Made by a program: the position numbers and the translations under genes. Under the pieces are notes generated by a model. That model did no database searches, was not told the DNA's origin, and was given only the letters and a program-made list of their open reading frames with translations. A stretch of 64,000 bases of DNA from an uncultured Draconibacterium sp. (GTDB lineage Bacteria > Bacteroidota > Bacteroidia > Bacteroidales > Prolixibacteraceae). The stretch covers positions 62,001-126,000 of the forward strand of contig NZ_CAJXYQ010000003.1 of assembly GCF_913063105.1 (NCBI RefSeq). The letters run 5' to 3'. Positions 38,050 to 46,508 of this stretch are shown one piece after another (position 1 is the first letter of the stretch; each line of letters begins with the position of its first letter).

Positions 38050-39168
38050 ATGCCAAAACTTGAAAGAACATATAAAGGTGCCATGCGCCGCTACCAGCTT
38101 AAATTGTTGGTATTTTCACTCGTGTACTGGAACGTGGTAATACGTTTTGCCATTTTTATGCGCATGCTTGGAGCCCGCGATCATCACATGGCAGATATGC
38201 TTTCGAAAGGCATGACTTTTTTGGTTGATGAAATCGTTTCTTCGTCGGTAGTAATTTCTGTTTTTGCAACATTAAGTTGGTTTACCTTAAACATGGTTTA
38301 TCCGCATTTAGTGCGCAATTTTAAAATGAGGCGTCTTACTGTGGGTGTTGTAATGCTTGATATTATCATCTTTTTGGTTATAAGTATTTTGCTCGGAATT
38401 GTGCATTACAGTGTTTCAAAAGATCTGAGCCTTACGGAAGCTATTAATCACTTGCCGCGCTTTTTGTTTAACTCAACCATTCTCTTTTTTCTGATTGTAT
38501 TATTTATCGGGGGGTATGTTTACCAGTTAATAAATACATTATTTCATCAGATTGGTTATGCGCCGCTCGGAAAAATAATGATGGGATATTATCAAAAACC
38601 GCGGGAAGAAGAGTTGATTTTTATGTTCCTCGATTTACAATCATCAACAGCGGTTGCCGAGAAACTGGGGCACGAGCGGTACAGTTATTTTATTCAGGAT
38701 TGTTTTAAGTGTGTTTCAAACTCGCTGCTGGCTACCCGTGGAAGGGTATATCAATTTGTTGGCGACGAAGTGGTTATTAACTGGGATGCCAAAAAGAAAT
38801 CGAGTTTTAAGCGAGCGGTTGATTTTTATTACCTCTATGAAAAAGCATTGAGTAAGCGACGAGCATACTTTGAAGAACATTATGGCATGATGCCCGTTTT
38901 TACGGCTTCGTTGAACGTGGGCAAGGTTATGGCAGCCGAGGTGGGCGAAATTAAGCGCGAACTGGCCTTCCATGGCGATGTTTTAAATACGGCAGCCCGT
39001 ATTCAGAAACAATGTAAACGCTACCGAAAGCGGGTTTTGGTAACCCGTGAATTTGCTGTTCGCTTAATTAAAAATACCAGGGAATACAAAATTGAATACG
39101 TTGACCTGGTTAAATTCTTTGGAAAGAAAAAATCGATTAAAATTTACGAAGTACACAAAGTTGATTGA
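38050..39168 (+). CDS. Membrane-bound class III nucleotide cyclase
   Basis: A 372-residue protein with four to five N-terminal membrane helices (about 20-170) and a class III adenylate/guanylate cyclase domain (about 185-370). Metal-binding Asp195 (FLDLQSST) and Asp239 (FVGDEVV) are present, as are the transition-state residues Asn313 and Arg317 (VLNTAARIQ). The base-contacting Lys of adenylate cyclases is Gln235 (VYQFVGD), so nucleotide choice cannot be read off. The start is the ATG at 38050; an in-frame TTG at 38011 overlaps the previous gene. Its tight linkage to HD-PycTM suggests that this enzyme makes the signal for that protein. Canonical PycC cyclases are soluble, unlike this one. Confidence 0.9.
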   Translation: MPKLERTYKGAMRRYQLKLLVFSLVYWNVVIRFAIFMRMLGARDHHMADMLSKGMTFLVDEIVSSSVVISVFATLSWFTLNMVYPHLVRNFKMRRLTVGVVMLDIIIFLVISILLGIVHYSVSKDLSLTEAINHLPRFLFNSTILFFLIVLFIGGYVYQLINTLFHQIGYAPLGKIMMGYYQKPREEELIFMFLDLQSSTAVAEKLGHERYSYFIQDCFKCVSNSLLATRGRVYQFVGDEVVINWDAKKKSSFKRAVDFYYLYEKALSKRRAYFEEHYGMMPVFTASLNVGKVMAAEVGEIKRELAFHGDVLNTAARIQKQCKRYRKRVLVTREFAVRLIKNTREYKIEYVDLVKFFGKKKSIKIYEVHKVD

Positions 39169-39181
39169 TGGGTAGTGGCCA

Positions 39182-41050
39182 TTAAACATCAAACTCTTTA
39201 TGCGAAAGCTGAAGGTTTTCAGCATTCTCCAAACGCGGCAAAAGGGTGTCTTTCTTTTTCTGAAAACGTTGCATCCTACGCAAAATCTTATCCAGCATTT
39301 TTACTGCTTTTGCAATATACAACCCTTTGTTCAGCATTACACATTCGGCACGGTTTGCTGCTGCAGCATCGGTAATTTCGGCGCGCGATGGCACCCCTTT
39401 TTTTGCCAGGTTTTCCAATACCTGTGTTGCCCACACATCCGGAATATGGGCAGCTTCGCATATTCGTAAAATTTCTTCCTGGATGGATGCAAAATTGTTC
39501 CAGCCGGTTTCTATAGCAAGATCGCCACGAGCAATCATTACGCCAATCGGGTAGGTTTCCATACCTTTAAGCAAAATTAGTGGCAGGTTTTTAAATCCTT
39601 TTTGAGTTTCAATTTTAAAAATTATTCCTATCCGTGCATCCAATTCGCGCAGCTCGTCAATCAATTCCTGCACATCGTTTTCCGAGTTTACAAACGAAAA
39701 ATTAACCACATCGGCATGCTCCGCAACAAAGGCCAGGTCTTGCTTGTCTTTTTCTGTTAGTCCGCTAATTTTTAAATCAGAATTGGGGAGGTTTATTCCT
39801 TTGTCGGCTTTTAGTTTGCCGCCATTGTCGCGGGCATAAGTAATCTTAATTTTTAGTGCTTCAGGAAAAACCTCTTCAATCGTTGCCTCAATTTTTCCAT
39901 CATCAAAATAAATAGGTTCGCCCCTTTTAACATCCTTAAAAATAGCGGGCAAGGTGCACGAAATATGTGCCGGTTCAACAAGGCTTCCATCATCGGCAAT
40001 CACGGCATTTTCTCCGGCAACAGGATGCTTTGTTAGCAGAAGCGTATCGTCAACATGCAGGGTAATATACTGTTCGAGTGGAAGTAATTCGCCTGTTTTA
40101 ACAATTTCCTTACCCGATTTTTTGGTACGCCTTAAAATCAGTTCGGTACCCGAAGTAAGGTAGGCCGAGTCGTAACAAACTCCCCAACGCCCTTCTCCCT
40201 CGCGTCCTTCCATGGTAATTTTGCATTTTTTGCTTCTGCTATCGGTAAAAAAAATTGCAGAATGGCGTTTTACATTGGCCAGCCATTGCGTATCAACCGG
40301 AATTACCGCATCAGGAGCAGTTGCTGGACGCTCTGAGCCTTGTGGTGCCAGCCATACGCGTGCCGGTTTAATTACCTGCCCCAACACATTGCGCGCGGGT
40401 TTTATCCGAAGTACCTGAGGCCCGGGTTTAATTTCTCCGGTGCGTAATTTAGGACCACCCAAATCCATCATTACTTTACAATTTTTTTTCAGGGTCTTTT
40501 TTGCCTGTTTTACGTTGGCAATCATTCTACTCCACTCTTCAGGGCCATCGTGCGCGCAATTAATACGGGCACTATTCATCCCCAGTTCCATTAAATTTTG
40601 CACAAAATTGTAATTGTCGGCAGCCTCACCGGGCAAGGTAACCATAATGCGGGTCAATCGTTTTTTCGATTTATAGCCAAACAATAATTTGGTATTCCTT
40701 TTAAGTAGTTTTCGGCTTTCGTGAATACGCACAACGCCGGGTATATCCTCAGTTGTAGGGTTATTTTGCAAATGGTTTATTATGGTTTTTATGGAAAGCA
40801 GGCTATCCATTACATGGGCTTCAATGCTGGAAAGACTGGGTAATCCTAACTCGCGAAGCTGTTGTTGCAGTTCATCGATGTTAAAGGTGCGAAATGCCAG
40901 ATAGTGCACCAGGTTAAGTGCACTTCTTCGGTAAACAGGCAGCACCCGCAATATATGTTCAGAGTAATTGTTTTCAAGCATTTTGGCTTTATCAATTATT
41001 TCGCTCAGCCGTACATTAATCTGCTGTAAAACTTCCGGGTTGAATTTCAT
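39182..41050 (-). CDS. Atypical long pyruvate kinase
   Basis: A 622-residue pyruvate-kinase-family protein. Recognisable barrel motifs are TRIMVTLPGEAADNY (family TKIVxTIGPAS), SARINCAHDGPEEW, KIETQKGFKNL with the catalytic Lys, IARGDLAIE, VWATQVLENL and AECVMLNKGLYIAKAV. It carries about 130 extra N-terminal residues (helical, no recognised domain), an enlarged B-domain region, and lacks the C-terminal PK_C effector domain: the protein ends about 35 residues after the barrel. Such enzymes probably convert phosphoenolpyruvate and ADP to pyruvate and ATP without the usual allostery; this is inference. It is convergent with the cyclase gene (13 bases between stops). Confidence 0.83.
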   Translation of the reverse strand: MKFNPEVLQQINVRLSEIIDKAKMLENNYSEHILRVLPVYRRSALNLVHYLAFRTFNIDELQQQLRELGLPSLSSIEAHVMDSLLSIKTIINHLQNNPTTEDIPGVVRIHESRKLLKRNTKLLFGYKSKKRLTRIMVTLPGEAADNYNFVQNLMELGMNSARINCAHDGPEEWSRMIANVKQAKKTLKKNCKVMMDLGGPKLRTGEIKPGPQVLRIKPARNVLGQVIKPARVWLAPQGSERPATAPDAVIPVDTQWLANVKRHSAIFFTDSRSKKCKITMEGREGEGRWGVCYDSAYLTSGTELILRRTKKSGKEIVKTGELLPLEQYITLHVDDTLLLTKHPVAGENAVIADDGSLVEPAHISCTLPAIFKDVKRGEPIYFDDGKIEATIEEVFPEALKIKITYARDNGGKLKADKGINLPNSDLKISGLTEKDKQDLAFVAEHADVVNFSFVNSENDVQELIDELRELDARIGIIFKIETQKGFKNLPLILLKGMETYPIGVMIARGDLAIETGWNNFASIQEEILRICEAAHIPDVWATQVLENLAKKGVPSRAEITDAAAANRAECVMLNKGLYIAKAVKMLDKILRRMQRFQKKKDTLLPRLENAENLQLSHKEFDV

Positions 41051-41334
41051 AATAAGAAAATTAAGAGAAATGAAAATACGCTTTTTTTATGAATCAAGAG
41101 CCGGAAATGTAACTCATAAAGTATTAAATTTTACTGGTTTTCACCTCACGCATTGTTTTTATCATTTCACGAAAGTTTGTCGCTAAACTACCTCGCCGCC
41201 GTTTTATTTTAGTCCTGAAAACAAACCGAGAGCCTTGCGGTAATTGAAGCATCATGCTGAAAATCATAGCTGAAAATCAGAAAAATGAAGTGCAGTTTTG
41301 AAGCAATGCCTCGAAAATAAACAATGCTAGCAAC

Positions 41335-42144
41335 ATGAAAACAAGTATTATTGTGTGTGCCTACAACGAGCAGGATACCATTTTTAATGTGGTAGCTGCC
41401 TGTTGTAAACACAACCCCGAAGCTGAAATAATTGTAGTTGACGATGGTTCAACGGATGATACCGAAGTGGTATTGGAAACCCTGTCGTTTCATTACGATT
41501 TTGCTTACCTCAAATTGACTGAAAACCATGGGAAAAATTATGCAATGGCCTATGGAGTTGAATATGCCACCAATGAAATTATCCTGTTTTTTGATGCAAA
41601 TGTCACCGAGGTTCGTAAAGATCATTTTTCAGCAATGCTAACTCCGTTGGTCTCGGGTAAGGCCGAACTTGTTGTCGGTTCGCCTTCAGGTCTTACCGTA
41701 GATTTTAGCTTAAACCCCTACAAAACACTTTTGGGGCAAAAAGCGCTGCTTAAAAAAGATGTGCTGCCAATACTTAAAGATATAAGCGAAATTCGTTATG
41801 GTGTTGACACCTACATTTTGCTGCACTACCAAACGTTGGGTAAACGCATTCATTTTGCGGCTCTTCATGGTTTGCAAATCCCAACTGAAGCGCTTGAAAC
41901 CCCGCAGTTAAATACTTCTGCCACAGTGCAAAACGAAACTTTTGAGGTGGCCCATGCCTTACTGTCGAACATTGACCTGATGACCAAGCGTTTACAGAAT
42001 AATATTCAGAAAACACAAAACTATACTCAATCCACCATTACAAGTGTACAAATTGAACTTAACCGCCGAATGAAAATATTAAAAGACCGGGTGGGAAGTA
42101 TTGAAATGAAATCGCTTAAAAATGCATTTCAAGAAGCAGTTTAA
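41335..42144 (+). CDS. GT2-family glycosyltransferase
   Basis: A 269-residue protein with a GT-A fold N-terminus: IIVCAYNEQDTIFNVV, the nucleotide-binding AEIIVVDDGSTDDTE, and FFDANVTEV in the position of the metal-binding DxD. The C-terminal 70 residues are helical (NIQKTQNYTQSTITSVQIELNRRMKIL region) with no membrane segment. The DAN replaces the usual DAD/DxD and may affect metal binding. Alone between divergent pyk and the RND operon; acceptor unknown. The 284 bases upstream hold no gene or clear promoter that I can support. Confidence 0.83.
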   Translation: MKTSIIVCAYNEQDTIFNVVAACCKHNPEAEIIVVDDGSTDDTEVVLETLSFHYDFAYLKLTENHGKNYAMAYGVEYATNEIILFFDANVTEVRKDHFSAMLTPLVSGKAELVVGSPSGLTVDFSLNPYKTLLGQKALLKKDVLPILKDISEIRYGVDTYILLHYQTLGKRIHFAALHGLQIPTEALETPQLNTSATVQNETFEVAHALLSNIDLMTKRLQNNIQKTQNYTQSTITSVQIELNRRMKILKDRVGSIEMKSLKNAFQEAV

Positions 42145-42233
42145 CCATTTCAAGAAGTATTAACAAGCGCCTGTTATTCAGGTATATACTTTTGTTGTAC
42201 AAAAAAGAAACAATTAAAAAAACAGTCATAAAA

Positions 42234-43307
42234 ATGAAACTCAGAAACTTTTTTATTGGAATGATTGCCATTGCTTTTGCATTTACAGGTTGCAAAACAA
42301 CAACTGGCGACGAGCCTCAAGCCAAAACAGTTAAATATGTGAAGGTGGAAACCATTAATGGCAGCACCACGCAAAGCAAACTGACACTGAATGGTAAGAT
42401 TAAAGAAAAAAGTCTTACCTCTTTGTCGTTTCGTGTGGGTGGCCCGCTATTGAAACTGAATGTAAAACAAGGTGATTATGTACGCGCGGGGCAGGTAATT
42501 GCACAAATTGATAAACGCGATTACGAGTTGCAGGTGCAAACCACAAAAGCACAGTTCGAGCAGCTTGAAAGCGAGTACAATCGTTACAAACAATTAATCG
42601 AGCAAAAAAAAATCCCGGAAAACACATTCGAAAAGGTAAAATCGGGGTATCTGATGGCAAAAACCGCCTTCGAAAATGCTCAAAATCAGTTATACGATAC
42701 CGAGTTAAAAGCTCCTTTTTCGGGTTATATTTTTGAAAAATTTACCGAAAATCATCAAACGGTTGCTCCCGGCCAGCCTATTGTTTCAGTTATTGATAAC
42801 TCAAAACTCGAAGCTGTTGTTTGGGTTTCAGAAAGCCAGTTACAACGGGTGAAAAGCGATAAAGAAAGCTTGTTAACAGTTGCCAATGCCGGTGTTCGGA
42901 ACTTGCCAGTTAAGCTGCTAAGTATTGGTGAAAAAGCTATGGACGATGGACTTTACGAAGTGAAATTCTTGTTCGAAAATAAAGAGGATATGAAAGTAGC
43001 ACCGGGTATGACCGCCGAAGTTACTTTAATGTGTATGGCTCTGAACAACCAGATTTCGGTTCCCGGTTCGGCATTGTTTCACGAAAAGGAAAATGATTTT
43101 GTTTGGGTGTATAACCCAGGTAGCCAACAGGTTGAAAAACGAGAAATTACGATAGCAAAAGGTGGATCGCAAGGACGGGCATTTATTCACTCGGGCCTAA
43201 AAGATGGCGAACAGGTGGTAGCAGCCGGTGTACATTATTTATATGAGGGACAAAAAGTGAAGTTGGTTAAAAAACCATCGGTAACCAACGTTGGAGGGCT
43301 GTTGTAA
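42234..43307 (+). CDS. RND efflux periplasmic adaptor (membrane fusion protein), lipoprotein
   Basis: A 357-residue HlyD/AcrA-type adaptor with a lipobox (AFTGC) after the signal helix, followed by a barrel-sandwich hybrid (LSFRVGGPLLKLNVKQGDYVRAGQVIAQID), an alpha-hairpin (about 100-165) and a beta-barrel (APFSGYIFEKFTENHQTVAPGQPI, VAPGMTAEVTL). Bridges the RND pump and TolC across the periplasm. The ATG at 42234 fits the lipoprotein signal; the frame is open to a TTG at 42192. The stop TAA overlaps the ATG of the pump gene by one base (TAATG), a coupling arrangement. Confidence 0.92.
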   Translation: MKLRNFFIGMIAIAFAFTGCKTTTGDEPQAKTVKYVKVETINGSTTQSKLTLNGKIKEKSLTSLSFRVGGPLLKLNVKQGDYVRAGQVIAQIDKRDYELQVQTTKAQFEQLESEYNRYKQLIEQKKIPENTFEKVKSGYLMAKTAFENAQNQLYDTELKAPFSGYIFEKFTENHQTVAPGQPIVSVIDNSKLEAVVWVSESQLQRVKSDKESLLTVANAGVRNLPVKLLSIGEKAMDDGLYEVKFLFENKEDMKVAPGMTAEVTLMCMALNNQISVPGSALFHEKENDFVWVYNPGSQQVEKREITIAKGGSQGRAFIHSGLKDGEQVVAAGVHYLYEGQKVKLVKKPSVTNVGGLL

Positions 43308-46300
43308 TGCTGGAAAAATTATTGAACCAAAAGGCAATGATTACCACCATACTGTTTGCAGTATTGATTGGTGGTTTTATTGCCTATACAAACATTGGGA
43401 AGCTGGAGGATGCCGAGATACCAATTAAATCGGCAATGGTAATTACGGTTTATCCCGGGGCAACAGCCCATGAGGTGGAGCTGGAAGTTACCGATGTATT
43501 GGAAAAACAAATCCAGAAACTGGAGAACATCGATGAAATTACTTCGGTTTCGCGTCCCGGTGTTTCGTTTATCACCATTGAGATTGATCCTGTAGTAAAA
43601 ACGCCGCAGTTACCCCAACTTTGGGACCACCTGCGCCGAAAAGTAAATGATGTAAAGGGCGAATTGCCACAAGGCGCTTACGATCCGATTGTAAACGACG
43701 ACTTTGCAGATGTTTATGGTATTTTGTATGCTATTACAGCCGAGGGGTACTCGCACAAAGACCTGATAAAGTACACCGAATTTATTGAGCGTGAATTGTT
43801 GAGCGTTAACGGCGTTCGTCGTTCGCAGGTGTTTGGGAAAAAAACCGAAACCATTGATGTGGTCTTCTCGTCCGAAAAATTAGCCGGCCTGAACATTAAC
43901 CCGATGATGATTGCTTTGGCCATGCAAAACGAAACAGCAATTATCAATCCTGGTTCCATTGTAACTGGTACCGAATCGATACGGGTTGGTGTTGGTGATA
44001 AGATTTCGTCGGTTGAGGATATTGAAAATTTGCTGATACAGGTGCCTGGCGGTGGTAACTTTCGCTTGGGCGATATTGCAACAGTTGAACGTTCGTATAT
44101 GGAGCCAATGCAAGAGGCTTTGTACTATAACAGTAAAAAAGGATTGACTCTTGGGCTTTCAAACGAAAGTGGAATTAACGTGGTAAAGCTTGGCGCAAGA
44201 CTTGACCAAAAGCTGGCCCAGCTGGAAAAAGAACTGCCGGCAGGTATTGAAGTAAATCAGGTATACTACCAACCCGACCGCGTTGACGCTGCCGTAAAAA
44301 ACTTTATGTGGAATCTTGTAATCTCAGTTGCTATTGTAATTGTGGTGCTTATGTTCTCTATGGGTTTACGTTCTGGCTTGCTTATTTCAAGCGGTTTGGT
44401 GTTTACTATTTTAGGAACTCTGATTGTGATGATGGCAATTGGTTTGCCCTTGCACCGGGTAACCCTTGCTGCAATTATTTTGGCAATGGGTATGCTGGTT
44501 GATAACGCTATTGTGGTGGCCGACGGTATTTTGGTTGATCTAAAATCAGGAATGGATCGTAGCAAGGCCTTTGTTCATACGGCCCAAAAAACGGCCCTGC
44601 CTTTGTTGGGAGCAACAGTTGTTGCAATTTTGGCATTCTTACCCTTGCGAATGTCACCAAATATGGCAGGCGAATTTCTTTCATCCTTGTTTACGGTGCT
44701 CATTATTTCGTTGTTCTTGAGTTGGGTGTTTGCCATGATTCAAACCCCTTTCAACGCTAAATTCTTTTACCGTAAAGAGCGTCCGAAAGGTGAAAAAGCA
44801 GAGCACTACGACTCCAAATTCTATCGTGGTTTTGGAGCCATGTTAGCATGGAGTATCCGTAATAAATATGTTTTTTCGGCCGGTGCCCTGGCTGTTTTGG
44901 TTATCGCGTTCTGGTCCTTCCGTTTTGTAACGGTTGATTTTATGTCGAAAATAGATTACGACCAGTTTTATGTAGAATATTATTTGCCTCAGGGAGCCGA
45001 TATTGAAGCGGTAGAGGCTGACCTGCTTCAAATACAGGAAGATATTTTAGAGATGGAAGGCGTGCATTCGATTACCGCCGCTGTTGGACGCCCGCCTGCA
45101 CGTTACCAGTTGTTACGTTTGTTGGCAACAGGTGGTTCAAACTATGGCGACTTAATCATTCAAACGGAAGAAATCCAGCGTATCGAGTCGCTTATTCCCG
45201 AGGTGGAAGCCTACCTGAACGAAAACTATCCCGATGCCTTTTTCCGTACAAAAGAGTATGGAGCAGCATTCTCCGACTCTGATGTTGAAGTGGAATTTAC
45301 TGGCCCCGATCCGGCTGTACTAAAAGACCTTGCCAACCAGGCAAAACTTATTATGCATGCCGAACCAACTGCCATAAATGTTGACGATAACTGGAAAAAC
45401 CAAACCAAGAAGATTGTTCCACTCTATTCGGTTGAACGTGCGCAGCCGCTTGGTTTAAGCCGTTCGGACATGGGTAATTCCATTTTGGTAGCCACCAACG
45501 GTATGCCAATCGGAGCCGTTTACGAGGGCGACAAAATGCTCCCAATTGTGATGAAAACATCTAACAATGTGGCAACTAATACCGAAGAAATATTGAACAT
45601 ACCGGTTTGGGGGCAACAAAGCACCTCAAGTGTACCCTTGTCTCAAATTGTTGACAGTTTAGAATTGCATTGGGAATACGAACTGATAAACCGCTTGAAC
45701 AACGAGCGTTCGATACAAGCCCGTTGCGATGCTCAAAAAGGATATACTGCCGCGCAGGTGCAGGCAAAAATACAGGCGCAGGTAGAAGCTATTGAACTTC
45801 CGGCAGGTTACAACATGCGCTGGGAAGGAGCTACAGCACAATCGGGCGAAGCTAATGCCGGCTTGTTTATGTTCTTGCCGCTGGCGCTGGGGTTAATGGC
45901 CATTATTATTATCGGTCTGTTCAATAACCTGAAACAACCGCTGATTATAGGTATGGTATTTCCCTATGCTTTTGTAGGTATTGTAATTGGCCTGGTTAGC
46001 ACTGGCACCTACCTTACTTTTGCCGGAATTATTGGTGCGCTCGGGTTAATTGGTATGATGATTAAAAATGCTGTGGTACTGATGGATGAGGTGAATTTTA
46101 ATCTTAAAGCAGGGAAAAGCAGGTTGCAATCCACCATTGATGCTGCCATGTCGAGGCTACGTCCTGTAATGATGGCATCGTTAACCACCATTTTAGGAAT
46201 GAGCCCCTTAATCTGGGATCCAATGTTTAAGTCAACCGCCATTGTAATTATGTTTGGCCTGGCAGTTGGCTCAGTTATTACCCTGGTTGTTGTACCCGTT

Positions 46301-46378
46301 CTTTACACCGTGCTATACAAAGTTGATGGAAGTAAATTGAGAAATGCATCTGCAATAGTTGAAAAACAAGGCATTTAA
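43307..46378 (+). CDS. RND multidrug/metal efflux pump (AcrB/CzcA type)
   Basis: A 1023-residue proton-driven inner-membrane pump with 12 expected helices and two large periplasmic loops (after helices 1 and 7). Visible features: the first helix ATILFAVLIGGFIAYTNI-like region, VITVYPGATAHEVELEVTDVLEKQIQKLENI of the porter domain, and helix-4 GMLVDNAIVVADGIL with the proton-relay Asp. Its second half contains GIIGALGLIGMMIKNAVVLMDEV. Exports toxic compounds; the substrate is not assignable. Operon order adaptor-pump-TolC-LytS-LytTR suggests regulated expression. Confidence 0.95.
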   Translation: MLEKLLNQKAMITTILFAVLIGGFIAYTNIGKLEDAEIPIKSAMVITVYPGATAHEVELEVTDVLEKQIQKLENIDEITSVSRPGVSFITIEIDPVVKTPQLPQLWDHLRRKVNDVKGELPQGAYDPIVNDDFADVYGILYAITAEGYSHKDLIKYTEFIERELLSVNGVRRSQVFGKKTETIDVVFSSEKLAGLNINPMMIALAMQNETAIINPGSIVTGTESIRVGVGDKISSVEDIENLLIQVPGGGNFRLGDIATVERSYMEPMQEALYYNSKKGLTLGLSNESGINVVKLGARLDQKLAQLEKELPAGIEVNQVYYQPDRVDAAVKNFMWNLVISVAIVIVVLMFSMGLRSGLLISSGLVFTILGTLIVMMAIGLPLHRVTLAAIILAMGMLVDNAIVVADGILVDLKSGMDRSKAFVHTAQKTALPLLGATVVAILAFLPLRMSPNMAGEFLSSLFTVLIISLFLSWVFAMIQTPFNAKFFYRKERPKGEKAEHYDSKFYRGFGAMLAWSIRNKYVFSAGALAVLVIAFWSFRFVTVDFMSKIDYDQFYVEYYLPQGADIEAVEADLLQIQEDILEMEGVHSITAAVGRPPARYQLLRLLATGGSNYGDLIIQTEEIQRIESLIPEVEAYLNENYPDAFFRTKEYGAAFSDSDVEVEFTGPDPAVLKDLANQAKLIMHAEPTAINVDDNWKNQTKKIVPLYSVERAQPLGLSRSDMGNSILVATNGMPIGAVYEGDKMLPIVMKTSNNVATNTEEILNIPVWGQQSTSSVPLSQIVDSLELHWEYELINRLNNERSIQARCDAQKGYTAAQVQAKIQAQVEAIELPAGYNMRWEGATAQSGEANAGLFMFLPLALGLMAIIIIGLFNNLKQPLIIGMVFPYAFVGIVIGLVSTGTYLTFAGIIGALGLIGMMIKNAVVLMDEVNFNLKAGKSRLQSTIDAAMSRLRPVMMASLTTILGMSPLIWDPMFKSTAIVIMFGLAVGSVITLVVVPVLYTVLYKVDGSKLRNASAIVEKQGI

Positions 46379-46391
46379 TAGGGGATGTAAG

Positions 46392-46461
46392 GATTCCTTC
46401 CCTGATTTTGTCAACGACAGAATCTTCCCTCCCGGTTTTGGGGAGGGAAAGGGAAGGGATT
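46392..46461. repeat. 70-bp three-way-junction palindrome
   Basis: Between pump and TolC genes, an outer stem (46392-46403 with 46450-46461, 12 bp including two G-U) encloses two adjacent hairpins with no unpaired junction bases: GATTTTGTC-AAC-GACAGAATC (46404-46424, one G-U) and TTCCCTCCC-GGTTTTG-GGGAGGGAA (46425-46449). A further 5-bp pairing, GGGAT (46382-46386) with ATCCC (46467-46471), flanks it. The shape suggests a REP/MITE-like element or a structured RNA that sets expression of TolC relative to the pump. Too regular for chance. Confidence 0.7.
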
Positions 46462-46508
46462 ATAAAATCCCAAAGAAGTTAAATAGATAAATTCAGATTA
46501 TAGAAATT

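Noticed and set aside
36852-39168. Calling a complete defence island around the PycTM module
   Set aside because: Neighbours are an envelope operon and pyruvate kinase; no integrase, toxin, restriction or other defence gene is visible nearby.
46392-46461. Reading the three-way junction as a rho-independent terminator
   Set aside because: No T run follows on either strand, and it lies inside an operon that needs TolC downstream.
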